A program made the position numbers and the translations under genes. From Microbacterium oxydans (GTDB lineage: Bacteria > Actinomycetota > Actinomycetes > Actinomycetales > Microbacteriaceae), in the NCBI RefSeq assembly GCF_900095745.1, contig NZ_FMIR01000019.1:310001-374000 (forward strand): a stretch of DNA of 64,000 nucleotides, written 5' to 3'. Shown piece after piece: positions 27,268 through 35,308 of this stretch (within the stretch, counting starts at the first letter, position 1; each line of letters opens with the position of its first letter). The notes under the pieces are model-generated. The model was not told the origin of the DNA and searched no databases. It saw only the letters and a program-made list of their open reading frames with translations.

Positions 27268-27418
27268 TCCTCCATCACAGCCGACGGCACACCCGAATCT
27301 GCGCGATCGGGACCATGGTGAACAGGTTCCGGCCGATGGCGAGAATGTGCAGGAAGAGTGCCGTCACATCCGACTCCGCTTCGCGCGAACGGCGACATCA
27401 CGAGGGCTGCGGACTCGG

Positions 27419-27424
27419 TAGGCT
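27419..27424 (+). promoter_or_regulatory. Leaderless -10 element of the DUF4191 gene
   Basis: TAGGCT, then 7 nt, then ATG at 27432. No ribosome site is present. Confidence 0.55.
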
Positions 27425-27431
27425 GGTCTCC

Positions 27432-28142
27432 ATGGCAAAGAGTGCTCCTGAACCCGAAAAGCGTCCTGGGTTCTTCTCCCAGATCAAGTCCCTCTTCCGG
27501 TTCACCCGCGAGGCATACGCGTGGCTTCCCTGGGCACAGCTCGCGATCCTCGTCGGCGGCGTCCTCATCGGCCTCCTCGCCGGATACCTGATCCCGCCGT
27601 TCCAGATCTGGACGCTCATCCTCTGGGGCATCACCGGCCTCATGCTGGGTGTCCTCGGCGCCCTCTTCCTCATGACGCGCCTGTCGACGTCGGCCATGTA
27701 CACGAAGATCGACGGCATGCCCGGCGCCACCGGCCACGTGCTCAGCACCAGCCTCGGACGCAGCTGGCAGGCCTCGGAGACCCCCGTCGGCATCAACCCG
27801 AAGACGCAGGAGGCGGTGTACCGCACCATCGGTCGCGGGGGGATCGTCGTCGTCGGCGAAGGCGCGCGTGGTCGCCTGACCCGCCTCGTCAACGAGGAGC
27901 GCAGCAAGGCCCAGCGCGTCGCGCACGGTGTGCCCGTCACGGTGCTCTACGTCGGACACGGCGAGGACGAGGTCGCGATCGCCGACCTGGCGAAGACGAT
28001 CAAGAAGCTTCCGAAGGCCATCGACAAGACCACCATGGCAGCGGTCATCCGCCGCGTGGACTCGGTCTCGCAGTCGCTGTCCTCGCTGCCGATCCCCAAG
28101 GGGATCGACCCGACGAAGGTGCGCTCACAGCGACCTCGTTGA
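27432..28142 (+). CDS. DUF4191 family membrane protein
   Basis: 236 residues. The N-terminus (MAKSAPEPEKRPG) leads into two transmembrane helices (about 37-57 and 62-82), followed by a cytosolic domain with IDGMPGATGHVLSTSLG and ending in a basic tail. Typical of actinobacterial DUF4191, whose function is unknown. The start is fixed by the TAGGCT spacing at 27432 and by family homology. It is often found near lipA/lipB or glnA in this group; here it precedes rimK and glnA. Confidence 0.88.
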   Translation: MAKSAPEPEKRPGFFSQIKSLFRFTREAYAWLPWAQLAILVGGVLIGLLAGYLIPPFQIWTLILWGITGLMLGVLGALFLMTRLSTSAMYTKIDGMPGATGHVLSTSLGRSWQASETPVGINPKTQEAVYRTIGRGGIVVVGEGARGRLTRLVNEERSKAQRVAHGVPVTVLYVGHGEDEVAIADLAKTIKKLPKAIDKTTMAAVIRRVDSVSQSLSSLPIPKGIDPTKVRSQRPR

Positions 28143-28161
28143 GTTCAGCACTCTGATACGA

Positions 28162-28199
28162 AGAGCGCGGCCATCCTCCTCCGAGGGCGGCCGCGCTCT
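28162..28199. terminator. Bidirectional terminator between DUF4191 gene and rimK
   Basis: 11-bp stem AGAGCGCGGCC (28162-28172) with its complement at 28189-28199 and a 16-nt loop that can fold further. It lies between convergent genes. Confidence 0.7.
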
Positions 28200-28202
28200 C
28201 GT

Positions 28203-29390
28203 TCATTCGGAGAGCGGCTGCCGGGGCAGGCGACGGACCTTCGCACGCCGTCGACGACGCTCGGGAACCATCGACCGCATCTCGTCGAGCTTGCCGAAGC
28301 AGAACAGTCGGTCGTCGGCCTCGAGGACAACGTGCTTGCGCGGGTTCGGGATCACGCTCACGCCGCGGTGGAGCGTGAGGACCGTGATGTCTCGTTCCCA
28401 GAGGCCCGCCTCGCCCAGCGTCTTGCCGACCAGGTCGACGGCGCCATGCACCATCAGTTCCGCGACGCCGTATCCCGTCGAGACTGTGAGCCGCTGGCGC
28501 ACATCGATCTCGGGGAACGCGACCTGACCGGCGATGTAGTCGATGATGGCGCCGGCGACGTCGAGCTTCGTCGCCGTCTCGATGCCCTGCAGTCCCGGCG
28601 AGGAGTTGACCTCCATGACCAGCGGTCCGTCGTCGCCCTCGAGCATGTCGACGCCAGCGACCCGCAGCCCCATGATCTGCGCGGAACGGACGGCGGCACG
28701 CTCGTACACGGGGTCGAGCTCGACGGCCTCGACCGATCCGCCGCGATGCACGTTCGAGCGGAATTCGTCTCCGGCGGCCGAACGCCGCATCGCGGCCACG
28801 ACCCGGTCGCCGACGACGAGCGCCCGGATGTCGCGCCCACGACTCTCCGAGATGAACTTCTGGATCAGCACGTTCTGCTTGGTGGAGTGCAGCGTCTCGA
28901 TGATCGCCTCGGCCACCTTGACCTGGGGAGCGAGGATGACGCCGATGCCCTGGGTCCCCTCCAGGAGCTTGATCACGACCGGTGCCCCACCGACGCGCTC
29001 GATCGCCGGGCGCACGTCGGCGCGGTTGCGCACGAACGCCGTCGGCGGCATCGCGATGTTGTGCCGTGACAGGATCTGGTTCGCGCGAAGCTTGTCGCGT
29101 GCACTGGAGATCCCGTTCGCGGTGTTCGGCGTGTAGACGTCCATCTGCTCGAACTGCCGGACCACGGCCGTGCCGAAGTAGGTGATCGAGTTGCCGATGC
29201 GGGGCAGGATCGCGTCGTAGTCGCTGAGCTGACGACCTCGATAGTGGAGGTCGGGTTCATCGGCGGTGAGATCGATCGCGAAGCGCAGCGTGTTGAGCAC
29301 CTTGACGTTGTGTCCGCGCTGAAGCGCAGCTGCGCGTAGTCGCTGGGTGGAGTACGCCTGCGGCGCACGGGAGAGCACTGCGATCTTCAC
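28203..29390 (-). CDS. rimK: RimK family ATP-grasp glutamate ligase fused to a C-terminal TrkA-C-like domain
   Basis: 395 residues. RimK adds glutamate residues to the C-terminus of ribosomal protein S6 in proteobacteria. The N-terminal 290 residues carry the ATP-grasp parts: VVIKLLEGTQGIGV (nucleotide loop), LIQKFISESRGRDIRALV, and the metal site GPLVMEVNSSPGLQGIE. The usual RimK ends near residue 300; here about 100 more residues (VAELMVHGAVDLVGKTL to NPRKHVVLEADDRLFCFG) look like a TrkA-C/RCK-C ligand-binding domain. GTG start with AGGA upstream. Divergent from rimB with a 20-nt gap. Confidence 0.88.
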   Translation of the reverse strand: MKIAVLSRAPQAYSTQRLRAAALQRGHNVKVLNTLRFAIDLTADEPDLHYRGRQLSDYDAILPRIGNSITYFGTAVVRQFEQMDVYTPNTANGISSARDKLRANQILSRHNIAMPPTAFVRNRADVRPAIERVGGAPVVIKLLEGTQGIGVILAPQVKVAEAIIETLHSTKQNVLIQKFISESRGRDIRALVVGDRVVAAMRRSAAGDEFRSNVHRGGSVEAVELDPVYERAAVRSAQIMGLRVAGVDMLEGDDGPLVMEVNSSPGLQGIETATKLDVAGAIIDYIAGQVAFPEIDVRQRLTVSTGYGVAELMVHGAVDLVGKTLGEAGLWERDITVLTLHRGVSVIPNPRKHVVLEADDRLFCFGKLDEMRSMVPERRRRRAKVRRLPRQPLSE

Positions 29391-29410
29391 GGGGGATTTT
29401 TCCTGCCAGG

Positions 29411-29902
29411 ATGTATCAGGTGAGTAGGACTACCCCCCATTCAAACACCCTTACGGGGTGGCGAGAATGGGTGAGCCTGCCCGATCTCGGAGTCGACTGG
29501 TTGAAAGCCAAGATCGACACGGGTGCGCGCACCTCCTCACTGCACGCGTTCGACATCGTCGAGTTCGAACAGGACGACCAGCCCTGGGTCCGTTTCAAGG
29601 TCAAACCCTGGCAAGACAGTCAAGAGGACGCCGTGGTCGTCGAATGCCCGGTCCACGACCGGCGCGCCGTGCGCAGCTCGTCGGGGCACGCGCAGCAGCG
29701 CCTCGTGGTGGAGCTGCTGATCCGCCTCGTCGACCGCGAAGTGCTCGCCGAGGTGACGCTGAGCAATCGCGACGAGATGGGCTTCCGGATGCTCATCGGA
29801 AGAGAAGCACTGCGGCAGGGATTCTCGGTCGACCCGGCTCGATCGTTCCTCGGAGGGCGAGCGCCCCGCGAGGCACGTCGCCGCAACCGCGGCAAGATCT
29901 GA
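29411..29902 (+). CDS. rimB: RimB-like retropepsin-type protease
   Basis: 163 residues of the family annotated as ATP-dependent zinc protease / RimK-associated RimB. The active-site motif is KIDTGARTSSLHA (Asp-Thr-Gly, retropepsin-like), and the family end MGFRMLIGREALRQGFSVDP is present. In Pseudomonas, RimB trims the glutamate tails that RimK adds. The start is uncertain: ATG at 29411 or the GTG at 29420; both are upstream of the conserved GWREWVSLPDLGV. It faces rimK head-to-head and is convergent with the RDD gene (9 nt). Confidence 0.85.
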   Translation: MYQVSRTTPHSNTLTGWREWVSLPDLGVDWLKAKIDTGARTSSLHAFDIVEFEQDDQPWVRFKVKPWQDSQEDAVVVECPVHDRRAVRSSSGHAQQRLVVELLIRLVDREVLAEVTLSNRDEMGFRMLIGREALRQGFSVDPARSFLGGRAPREARRRNRGKI

Positions 29903-29911
29903 ACGCGGCGC

Positions 29912-30340
29912 TCAGGCGCGGATGAGCACGGTGCCGACGGCCTTGTCGTGGAGGCCGCGCTGATCGGCGTCCCAGATCACCGCCGGTACGACGACGACGA
30001 GCAGCAGGGTGCGGACGATCGGCCGCCACAGGCCGACCCAGGCGCCGTCGCGGCGCACGAGCCGCATTCCGAGGATCCGGTGGCCCGGGCTGCCTCCCGC
30101 GGTCGGGATGAAGAGGATCTGCAGCACGGCGAACACGAGCATCGGCGCGAACTGCGTGAGCCCGGCTTCGGTGGGAAGCGCGAACTGGTCGTAGCCGAGG
30201 AATGCGGTGGCGATGATGGTCGCGGCGAGGTAATCGATGAGCAGGGCCCCGATGCGGCGGCCCGGCCTGGCGATGCTGCCGGGACCCGACTCCGGGAGTC
30301 CGAGTCGCTCACCGGGGTACGTGTTCACAGCATCCGTCAC
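29912..30340 (-). CDS. RDD family membrane protein
   Basis: 142 residues, GTG start. The RDD signature is present as PGRRIGALLIDYLAATII (Arg...Asp), with three hydrophobic segments (the first DYLAATIIATAFLGY, the second QFAPMLVFAVLQILFI, the third TLLLVVVVPAVIW). Function unknown; RDD proteins are often placed beside glnA in actinobacteria, as here. TAGGCT lies 6 nt before the GTG. Divergent from glnA. Confidence 0.88.
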   Translation of the reverse strand: MTDAVNTYPGERLGLPESGPGSIARPGRRIGALLIDYLAATIIATAFLGYDQFALPTEAGLTQFAPMLVFAVLQILFIPTAGGSPGHRILGMRLVRRDGAWVGLWRPIVRTLLLVVVVPAVIWDADQRGLHDKAVGTVLIRA

Positions 30341-30346
30341 TCCCCC

Positions 30347-30352
30347 AGCCTA
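30347..30352 (-). promoter_or_regulatory. Leaderless -10 element of the RDD gene
   Basis: Minus-strand TAGGCT, then GGGGGA, then GTG at 30340. Confidence 0.5.
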
Positions 30353-30388
30353 CCGAGCGCCAAATGCCGCTTTCGTCGCCGGGCTCCT

Positions 30389-30426
30389 GTAACACGCCCG
30401 AAACAAAGCGGATACCGTAGAGAAAT
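30389..30426 (+). promoter_or_regulatory. GlnR-like binding site upstream of glnA
   Basis: Four 5-nt blocks spaced by exactly 6 nt: GTAAC (30389), GAAAC (30400), GATAC (30411), GAAAT (30422). This matches the actinobacterial GlnR consensus gTnAc-n6-GaAAc repeated twice, with one mismatch each in blocks three and four. It lies 62-99 nt before the glnA ATG, where a promoter would be expected (TACCGT at 30413-30418 overlaps it). Confidence 0.75.
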
Positions 30427-30487
30427 CCCCCGTCCGTACTCTGCAGAGTGGCCGTGAAGCCATCGATCCGCATTACAGGAGTCGTAC

Positions 30488-31912
30488 ATGTTCAAAGATT
30501 CGTCCGAGGTACTGACCTACATCAAGGAGAACGACGTCAAGTTCCTTGACATCCGTTTCACCGATCTCCCTGGTGTGCAGCAGCACTTCAACATTCCTGC
30601 ATCGACGGTCGACGAGGCTTTCTTCACCGACGGTCAGCTGTTCGACGGCTCCTCGATCCGCGGTTTCGCGAGCATCCACGAGTCGGACATGCAGCTCATC
30701 CCCGACGTCACCACCGCGTACGTCGACCCCTTCCGCGAGGCGAGCACCCTCGTCATGCTGTTCGACATCTACAACCCCCGCACCGGCGAGATCTACTCGA
30801 AGGACCCGCGTCAGGTCGCCAAGAAGGCGGAGAAGTACCTCACCTCGACCGGCATCGCCGACACGGCGTTCTTCGCCCCCGAGGCCGAGTTCTACATCTT
30901 CGACGACGTCCGCTACAACGTCACTTCGAACTCCAGCTTCTACAGCGTCGACTCCGAAGAGGGCGCCTGGAACACCGGCCGCGAAGAAGAGGGCGGCAAC
31001 CTCGGTAACAAGACCCCGTACAAGGGCGGCTACTTCCCGGTGAGCCCGGTCGACAAGACCGCTGACCTCCGCGACGACATCACCCTCAAGCTGATCGACG
31101 CCGGCTTCATCCTCGAGCGCTCGCACCACGAGGTCGGCACCGGTGGACAGCAGGAGATCAACTACCGCTTCGACACGATGGTCCACGCGGCGGACGACAT
31201 CCTCAAGTTCAAGTACATCGTCAAGAACACCGCCGAGGAGTGGGGCAAGGTCGCGACCTTCATGCCCAAGCCCCTGTACGGCGACAACGGCTCGGGCATG
31301 CACACCCACCAGTCGCTGTGGGCCGACGGCAAGCCGCTCTTCTACGACGAGGCCGGCTACGGCCAGCTCAGCGACATCGCACGCTGGTACATCGGCGGCA
31401 TCCTGGCACACGCGCCGGCCCTGCTCGCCTTCACCAACCCGACGCTGAACAGCTACCACCGTCTGGTGAAGGGCTTCGAGGCTCCGGTCAACCTGGTCTA
31501 CTCGGCCGGAAACCGCTCCGCCGCGATCCGCATCCCGATCACGGGCTCCAACCCGAAGGCCAAGCGCATCGAGTTCCGCGCGCCCGACGCCTCCGGCAAC
31601 CCGTACCTCGCCTTCGCCGCGCAGCTGATGGCGGGCCTCGACGGCATCAAGAACCGCATCGAGCCGCACGAGCCGGTCGACAAGGACCTCTACGAGCTTC
31701 CGCCCGAGGAGGCCAAGGACATCCCCCAGGTGCCGAACTCGCTGCTCGACTCGCTCGACGCCCTGGCGGCCGACCACCAGTTCCTCCTCGAGGGCGGCGT
31801 GTTCACCAAGGAGCTCATCGAGACCTGGATCTCGTACAAGTACGAGAACGAGATCCTGCCGATGGCCCAGCGCCCGCACCCGTTCGAGTACGAGCTGTAC
31901 TTCGGCGTCTGA
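30488..31912 (+). CDS. glnA: Glutamine synthetase type I (adenylylatable)
   Basis: 474-residue dodecameric enzyme that makes glutamine from glutamate, ammonia and ATP. Signatures: [17 protein letters not shown], the ATP/metal motif [18 protein letters not shown], and [26 protein letters not shown] region. The adenylylation site is Tyr402 in [11 protein letters not shown], consistent with control by the GlnE enzyme encoded at 46.7 kb. AGGAG precedes the ATG. Transcription is probably controlled by the GlnR-like site upstream. Confidence 0.97.
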   Translation: MFKDSSEVLTYIKENDVKFLDIRFTDLPGVQQHFNIPASTVDEAFFTDGQLFDGSSIRGFASIHESDMQLIPDVTTAYVDPFREASTLVMLFDIYNPRTGEIYSKDPRQVAKKAEKYLTSTGIADTAFFAPEAEFYIFDDVRYNVTSNSSFYSVDSEEGAWNTGREEEGGNLGNKTPYKGGYFPVSPVDKTADLRDDITLKLIDAGFILERSHHEVGTGGQQEINYRFDTMVHAADDILKFKYIVKNTAEEWGKVATFMPKPLYGDNGSGMHTHQSLWADGKPLFYDEAGYGQLSDIARWYIGGILAHAPALLAFTNPTLNSYHRLVKGFEAPVNLVYSAGNRSAAIRIPITGSNPKAKRIEFRAPDASGNPYLAFAAQLMAGLDGIKNRIEPHEPVDKDLYELPPEEAKDIPQVPNSLLDSLDALAADHQFLLEGGVFTKELIETWISYKYENEILPMAQRPHPFEYELYFGV

Positions 31913-31928
31913 CGACCGCAGGAATTTC

Positions 31929-31966
31929 GAAGAGCCCGCCTCAGCTTCTGCTGGGGCGGGCTCTTC
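31929..31966. terminator. glnA terminator (bidirectional)
   Basis: 17-bp stem (31929-31945 with 31950-31966, one G-T pair) and a TTCT loop, 16 nt after the glnA stop and 15 nt before the end of the convergent gene. Confidence 0.82.
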
Positions 31967-31981
31967 CGCGTACGGGTCACT

Positions 31982-32872
31982 TCACGCGACGCGGTACCGG
32001 GAGTGGATCACGACGTCGCCGAGGAACGGAAGCCCACCTAGCGCGATGAGCGCCTTGTGCTGCTGACCGCTTGCTCCGAGACCGCCCGGTCCCCAGAGAA
32101 GTGTGAAGAGCTGCTTGCCGGTGCGGGCTTCGACAGAGACCGGGATGTCGGGGTAAGCCACGAGCAGCTGGTTGTTCTCCAGCGTCTTGACCCCCGGGTA
32201 CCTCGTGCCGTTCACAGATAGGGGCACGGCCGTCACCACCGGGAGCGTCCAGAGCGGCAGGCGCGACGAGACCTGCGCGTCGTACGGCGCCTCGGTGGTG
32301 TTGCCGATGAAGATCGACGTTGTGCCTCCCGGTGACCCATCGCCGCCGGGCGTTACCGCAGCCCAGAGGTGCTGATACGGAGACGTGATCTCCATGCTCC
32401 CGGTGTCGGTGATCGTTCCTCGTTCGGGGTCGGTCGCGACGGTGAGGGGCTGTGTTTCCGGGGTCAGCGGGAAGGGGCCGGGCCAGGTGAGGGCCAGTGT
32501 GACGGTCTCGCCGACCGGAACCGAGATCGAAGGGACGGTCCACATGTCTTCGTCGGCGCTGCGACTGTGCACAGCACCGCCGAGCAGGAATGGGGCTGCA
32601 ACGTTCATGCCCGGCATCCGGAAAGTGAGTGGCCCGGTGAAGCCGGCCGGGCCGGAGTTCGAGATGCGCACGGAGCGGGTGCCGTAGGGAGCGTCCGCAT
32701 CAGAGAACGGACTGACCTCGACGGTGAGTACCGGCTGCTGCGTCGAAGCGGCAGCGAGCGGCGTCGCGACCGCTATGGCTACGACCGGCGCACTCCACGC
32801 CGCAGCTCGGATTACGGTTCGCCGGTCGACCCCCGCCCGGCGATTGGTGAGCGGGGCATTCGAGTTCGTCAA
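31982..32872 (-). CDS. Secreted protein with Tat-like leader (family member 1)
   Basis: 296 residues. The N-terminal 45 residues are a twin-arginine-like leader: DRRTVIRAAAWSAPVV then VATPLAAAS, shared almost identically with two other proteins in this window. The mature part is about 250 residues, rich in beta-prone Thr/Pro/Gly stretches, with no recognised domain, anchor or sortase motif. The start overlaps the upstream membrane gene stop by 4 nt. It is the last gene of a three-gene unit. Function unknown; probably exported or surface-associated. Confidence 0.75.
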   Translation of the reverse strand: MTNSNAPLTNRRAGVDRRTVIRAAAWSAPVVAIAVATPLAAASTQQPVLTVEVSPFSDADAPYGTRSVRISNSGPAGFTGPLTFRMPGMNVAAPFLLGGAVHSRSADEDMWTVPSISVPVGETVTLALTWPGPFPLTPETQPLTVATDPERGTITDTGSMEITSPYQHLWAAVTPGGDGSPGGTTSIFIGNTTEAPYDAQVSSRLPLWTLPVVTAVPLSVNGTRYPGVKTLENNQLLVAYPDIPVSVEARTGKQLFTLLWGPGGLGASGQQHKALIALGGLPFLGDVVIHSRYRVA

Positions 32873-33306
32873 CTCTGTTCCTTTCGGTTGCGCGCTGCAG
32901 GCTCGCTGCGCGTCGTGATCTTCGTGTTTTCATCTGGTTCCTTCGTGGCGACACCCGCACCCGCCAGGAACGAGCGCACCACCGCCGTCCGGCTCACCAA
33001 CCAGAGCAACGGGAGCGCGACGGCTGCGGCGATCGTGACGCCCCAAGCCGAGGTCGAGGTGGCCGCGATCACAGAGCCGAGTGTGCTCACGCCCCAGACT
33101 CCTGCGAGCACCCAGCGCCATTCCGGCGCGAGAGGCAGGCAAACGGCTCGCACCACGCCCAGCGCTGTTGCGGAAACCAACGCGAGAAGCAGACTGACTG
33201 CACCGATCGCGACGAGGGTCTGGGCGGCATTCGGCTCCACGACCTCGGACGGGAATGCCGGCAGGATCGAGAACACCGTGACTGTCTCCTGTGTGGGGAC
33301 GCGCAT
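32869..33306 (-). CDS. Small multi-pass membrane protein
   Basis: 145 residues from the ATG at 33306, which has AAAGG upstream (an earlier in-frame ATG at 33366 is less likely). Three to four hydrophobic helices (LVAIGAVSLLLALVSATAL, WRWVLAGVWGVSTLGSVIA, WGVTIAAAVALPLLWLV), then a basic polar tail. No family recognised. It overlaps the secreted-protein gene downstream by 4 nt, so the two products may work together, for instance in export or anchoring of that protein. Confidence 0.65.
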   Translation of the reverse strand: MRVPTQETVTVFSILPAFPSEVVEPNAAQTLVAIGAVSLLLALVSATALGVVRAVCLPLAPEWRWVLAGVWGVSTLGSVIAATSTSAWGVTIAAAVALPLLWLVSRTAVVRSFLAGAGVATKEPDENTKITTRSEPAARNRKEQS

Positions 33307-33335
33307 GAGACGACCTTTCGTTTCGGACCGCCAGC

Positions 33336-33632
33336 TCATCGGGAGAGGAAGAATGCGTACACGCACAGCAGTGAACTGATCACAAGGAACAGAATCAGGG
33401 CGGTTCGCTTCACCCGAGCGACCCAGCGTCTCTCCGACCGATGAGCGCGATACACGCGGCGGAGACGTCGCTTCTGGCGGCGGCGACGACGACGATCCCG
33501 GCGCGACCCGACCAGCGCCGGACGCTGGGGCGGCACGTAGGTGCTCCGCTTCAGACCGGTGCCGTCCTTCGCGAGGCGTGCGCCGTTCTTGGTGAAGCGG
33601 AAGGCATCGTCGAAGCCGTCTGCACCGTTCAC
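33336..33632 (-). CDS. Small basic tail-anchored protein
   Basis: 98 residues starting at GTG 33632, chosen because GGAGGGGAG lies 6 nt upstream; the frame is open to an ATG at 33725. A polar N-terminal half is followed by an extremely basic segment (SRRDRRRRRRQKRRLRR) and a C-terminal transmembrane helix (ALILFLVISSLLCVYAFFL). The topology suggests a tail-anchored protein with its basic face in the cytoplasm, able to bind nucleic acid or lipid head groups. No homologue recognised. First gene of the unit that ends with the secreted protein at 31982. Confidence 0.6.
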   Translation of the reverse strand: MNGADGFDDAFRFTKNGARLAKDGTGLKRSTYVPPQRPALVGSRRDRRRRRRQKRRLRRVYRAHRSERRWVARVKRTALILFLVISSLLCVYAFFLSR

Positions 33633-33776
33633 GGATCTCCCCTCCGTCGCTGTCGTACCTTCCGGCACGCGGACCCCCGCGACCGCGAGGACCTCCAGGA
33701 ACGAGTCCGGCTGGGGGCCGAACATCGTTCCCGAAGGTCCTCGCTGCTCTAGCCGGTCATTCGGGACCGGCGAGCA

Positions 33777-35093
33777 TCACCACGCACAGGCTGGGGCGAC
33801 CACGTACGGGGTGAAGGTGTCGTTCCCCGAGGCCAGGGACGGAAGGCCCACGGAGGTGACGTTGGAAGCGATAAGTGTGTTCCCGACGTAGACGTCGCCG
33901 TTAGGCGCGAGGAACGTTGTGTCCGAGATCGGAGTTGACCCGAGAGGGATCGACGGGAACGTGTAGCTCTGACCGTTGGTCCGACTGTAGATACTCGCAA
34001 TTCCAGTCGATGATATGTACGGCGTCCAGGAGTTGTTGCTGGTGTCGAGCGAAGGGACGCCGACAGAGGTGACGCCGGAAGCAGCGAGCGAGTTTCCGAC
34101 GTAGAGGTCACCGTTCGGGGCAAGGAACGTCGCATCCCCGATTGCCGTCGAACCGACAGGTACCGCCGGGAACGTGAATGTCTGGCCGTCATCGCGGCTG
34201 TAGACGCCAGCCACACCAGCGGACGACACGTAAGGAGTCCAGGAGTTGTTGCCGGAATCGAGAGAAGGGACGCCTGCCGAAGTAACTCCGGTTGAAACGA
34301 GCACGTTCCCCACGTAGAGATCACCGTTGGGTGCCAAGAATGCGGTGTCACCCAACGGCTTCGAGTCTGCAGGGACGGAGAGGAAGGTGTAGGTCTGGCC
34401 AGCATCGCGACTGTAGATGCTGGCCACACCCGACGAAGACATGTAGGGAGTCCACGAGTTGTTGCTGTTGTCGAGCGAAGGGGCACCGACGGAACTGACA
34501 CCGGAGGCGATGAGCACATTTCCGACGTACAAGTCGCCGTCGGAAGCCAAGAACGTCGTGTCGCCGATCGCCGTTGACCCGGCAGGAACCGTCGGGAACG
34601 TGTAGGTCTGGCCAGTGCTGCGATCGTAAATGTGCGCCTCGCCCACCTTGGGTGCAGTGCCAGGTGCTGATGCTGTGAGGGCTGCAGACGACGCCAAGAA
34701 CGTCGTGGCACCTCCTGTCGCCGGCACCCGAACAGCGGGCAACGTGACCTTGCCGCTCGCGTTGGTCGTTCCGGTGTAGGTCGTGGAGCCGTCGGCGAAC
34801 GTGTAGCCATCGGAGAGGGTGACCGTGACCGGCTTGCCGGCATCCGGTGCGCCGGACGAGTTCGTGAGGGTGGCCTGGACGTTCGTGATCTCCGTGCAGG
34901 CGGTGCCGGCATAGGCGCGAAGGGTGAAGCTCAGGGCGCCGTCTCCCGAGGCTGCAGCGAGTGGTGTGGCAACGGCGGCCGCGATCACGGGGATGCTCCA
35001 CGCGGCACCCTGGACAACGACGCGACGGGAGAGTCCCGCTTTCGTCGTCGCCTGAGTGACGTCGCTCGTGGACTCGGAGGGTGATTCGTTCAC
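33777..35093 (-). CDS. Secreted repeat protein with Tat-like leader (family member 2)
   Basis: 438 residues, GTG start. A leader of the same type (LSRRVVVQGAAWSIPVIA then VATPLAAAS), an Ig-like/big-domain segment (about 52-145, with YTGTTNASGKVTLPAV), then four tandem 71-residue repeats (153-438). Each contains GQTYTFP, a GDTTFLAPNGDLYVGN-like core and NNSWTPY. It ends APACAW with no anchor motif. Lower GC and more Thr/Ser/Asn codons than its neighbours suggest recent acquisition or rapid evolution. Probable surface or extracellular protein, possibly adhesive; function unknown. Confidence 0.75.
   Translation of the reverse strand: MNESPSESTSDVTQATTKAGLSRRVVVQGAAWSIPVIAAAVATPLAAASGDGALSFTLRAYAGTACTEITNVQATLTNSSGAPDAGKPVTVTLSDGYTFADGSTTYTGTTNASGKVTLPAVRVPATGGATTFLASSAALTASAPGTAPKVGEAHIYDRSTGQTYTFPTVPAGSTAIGDTTFLASDGDLYVGNVLIASGVSSVGAPSLDNSNNSWTPYMSSSGVASIYSRDAGQTYTFLSVPADSKPLGDTAFLAPNGDLYVGNVLVSTGVTSAGVPSLDSGNNSWTPYVSSAGVAGVYSRDDGQTFTFPAVPVGSTAIGDATFLAPNGDLYVGNSLAASGVTSVGVPSLDTSNNSWTPYISSTGIASIYSRTNGQSYTFPSIPLGSTPISDTTFLAPNGDVYVGNTLIASNVTSVGLPSLASGNDTFTPYVVAPACAW
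33780..34637 (-). repeat. Four tandem 213-bp repeats in secreted protein gene
   Basis: Four consecutive 213-bp units, visible as GACGTAGA(G)GTC-type blocks near 33887, 34100, 34313 and 34526 on the plus strand. The last copy is the most divergent at its 3' end. Confidence 0.9.
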
Positions 35094-35308
35094 AGCGCTG
35101 GTTGCCTTTCGTCACGGATTCGGGTGCTGCTCCATCCCGGCTTTCCAACGACGGGTGGTGAAGCAGTGTCAGTTTCTCGACAAGACGTTCCCGGTTGAAG
35201 AGCGGGGGCGGCATCTGCAACAAAGAGGTTCGTCGTGACAGAAAATGTTCCGTCGAGGCTTGCCTTCGGGCACGCCGAGCCGCGAGACGGCGACGAGCGT
35301 GGGAGCGG

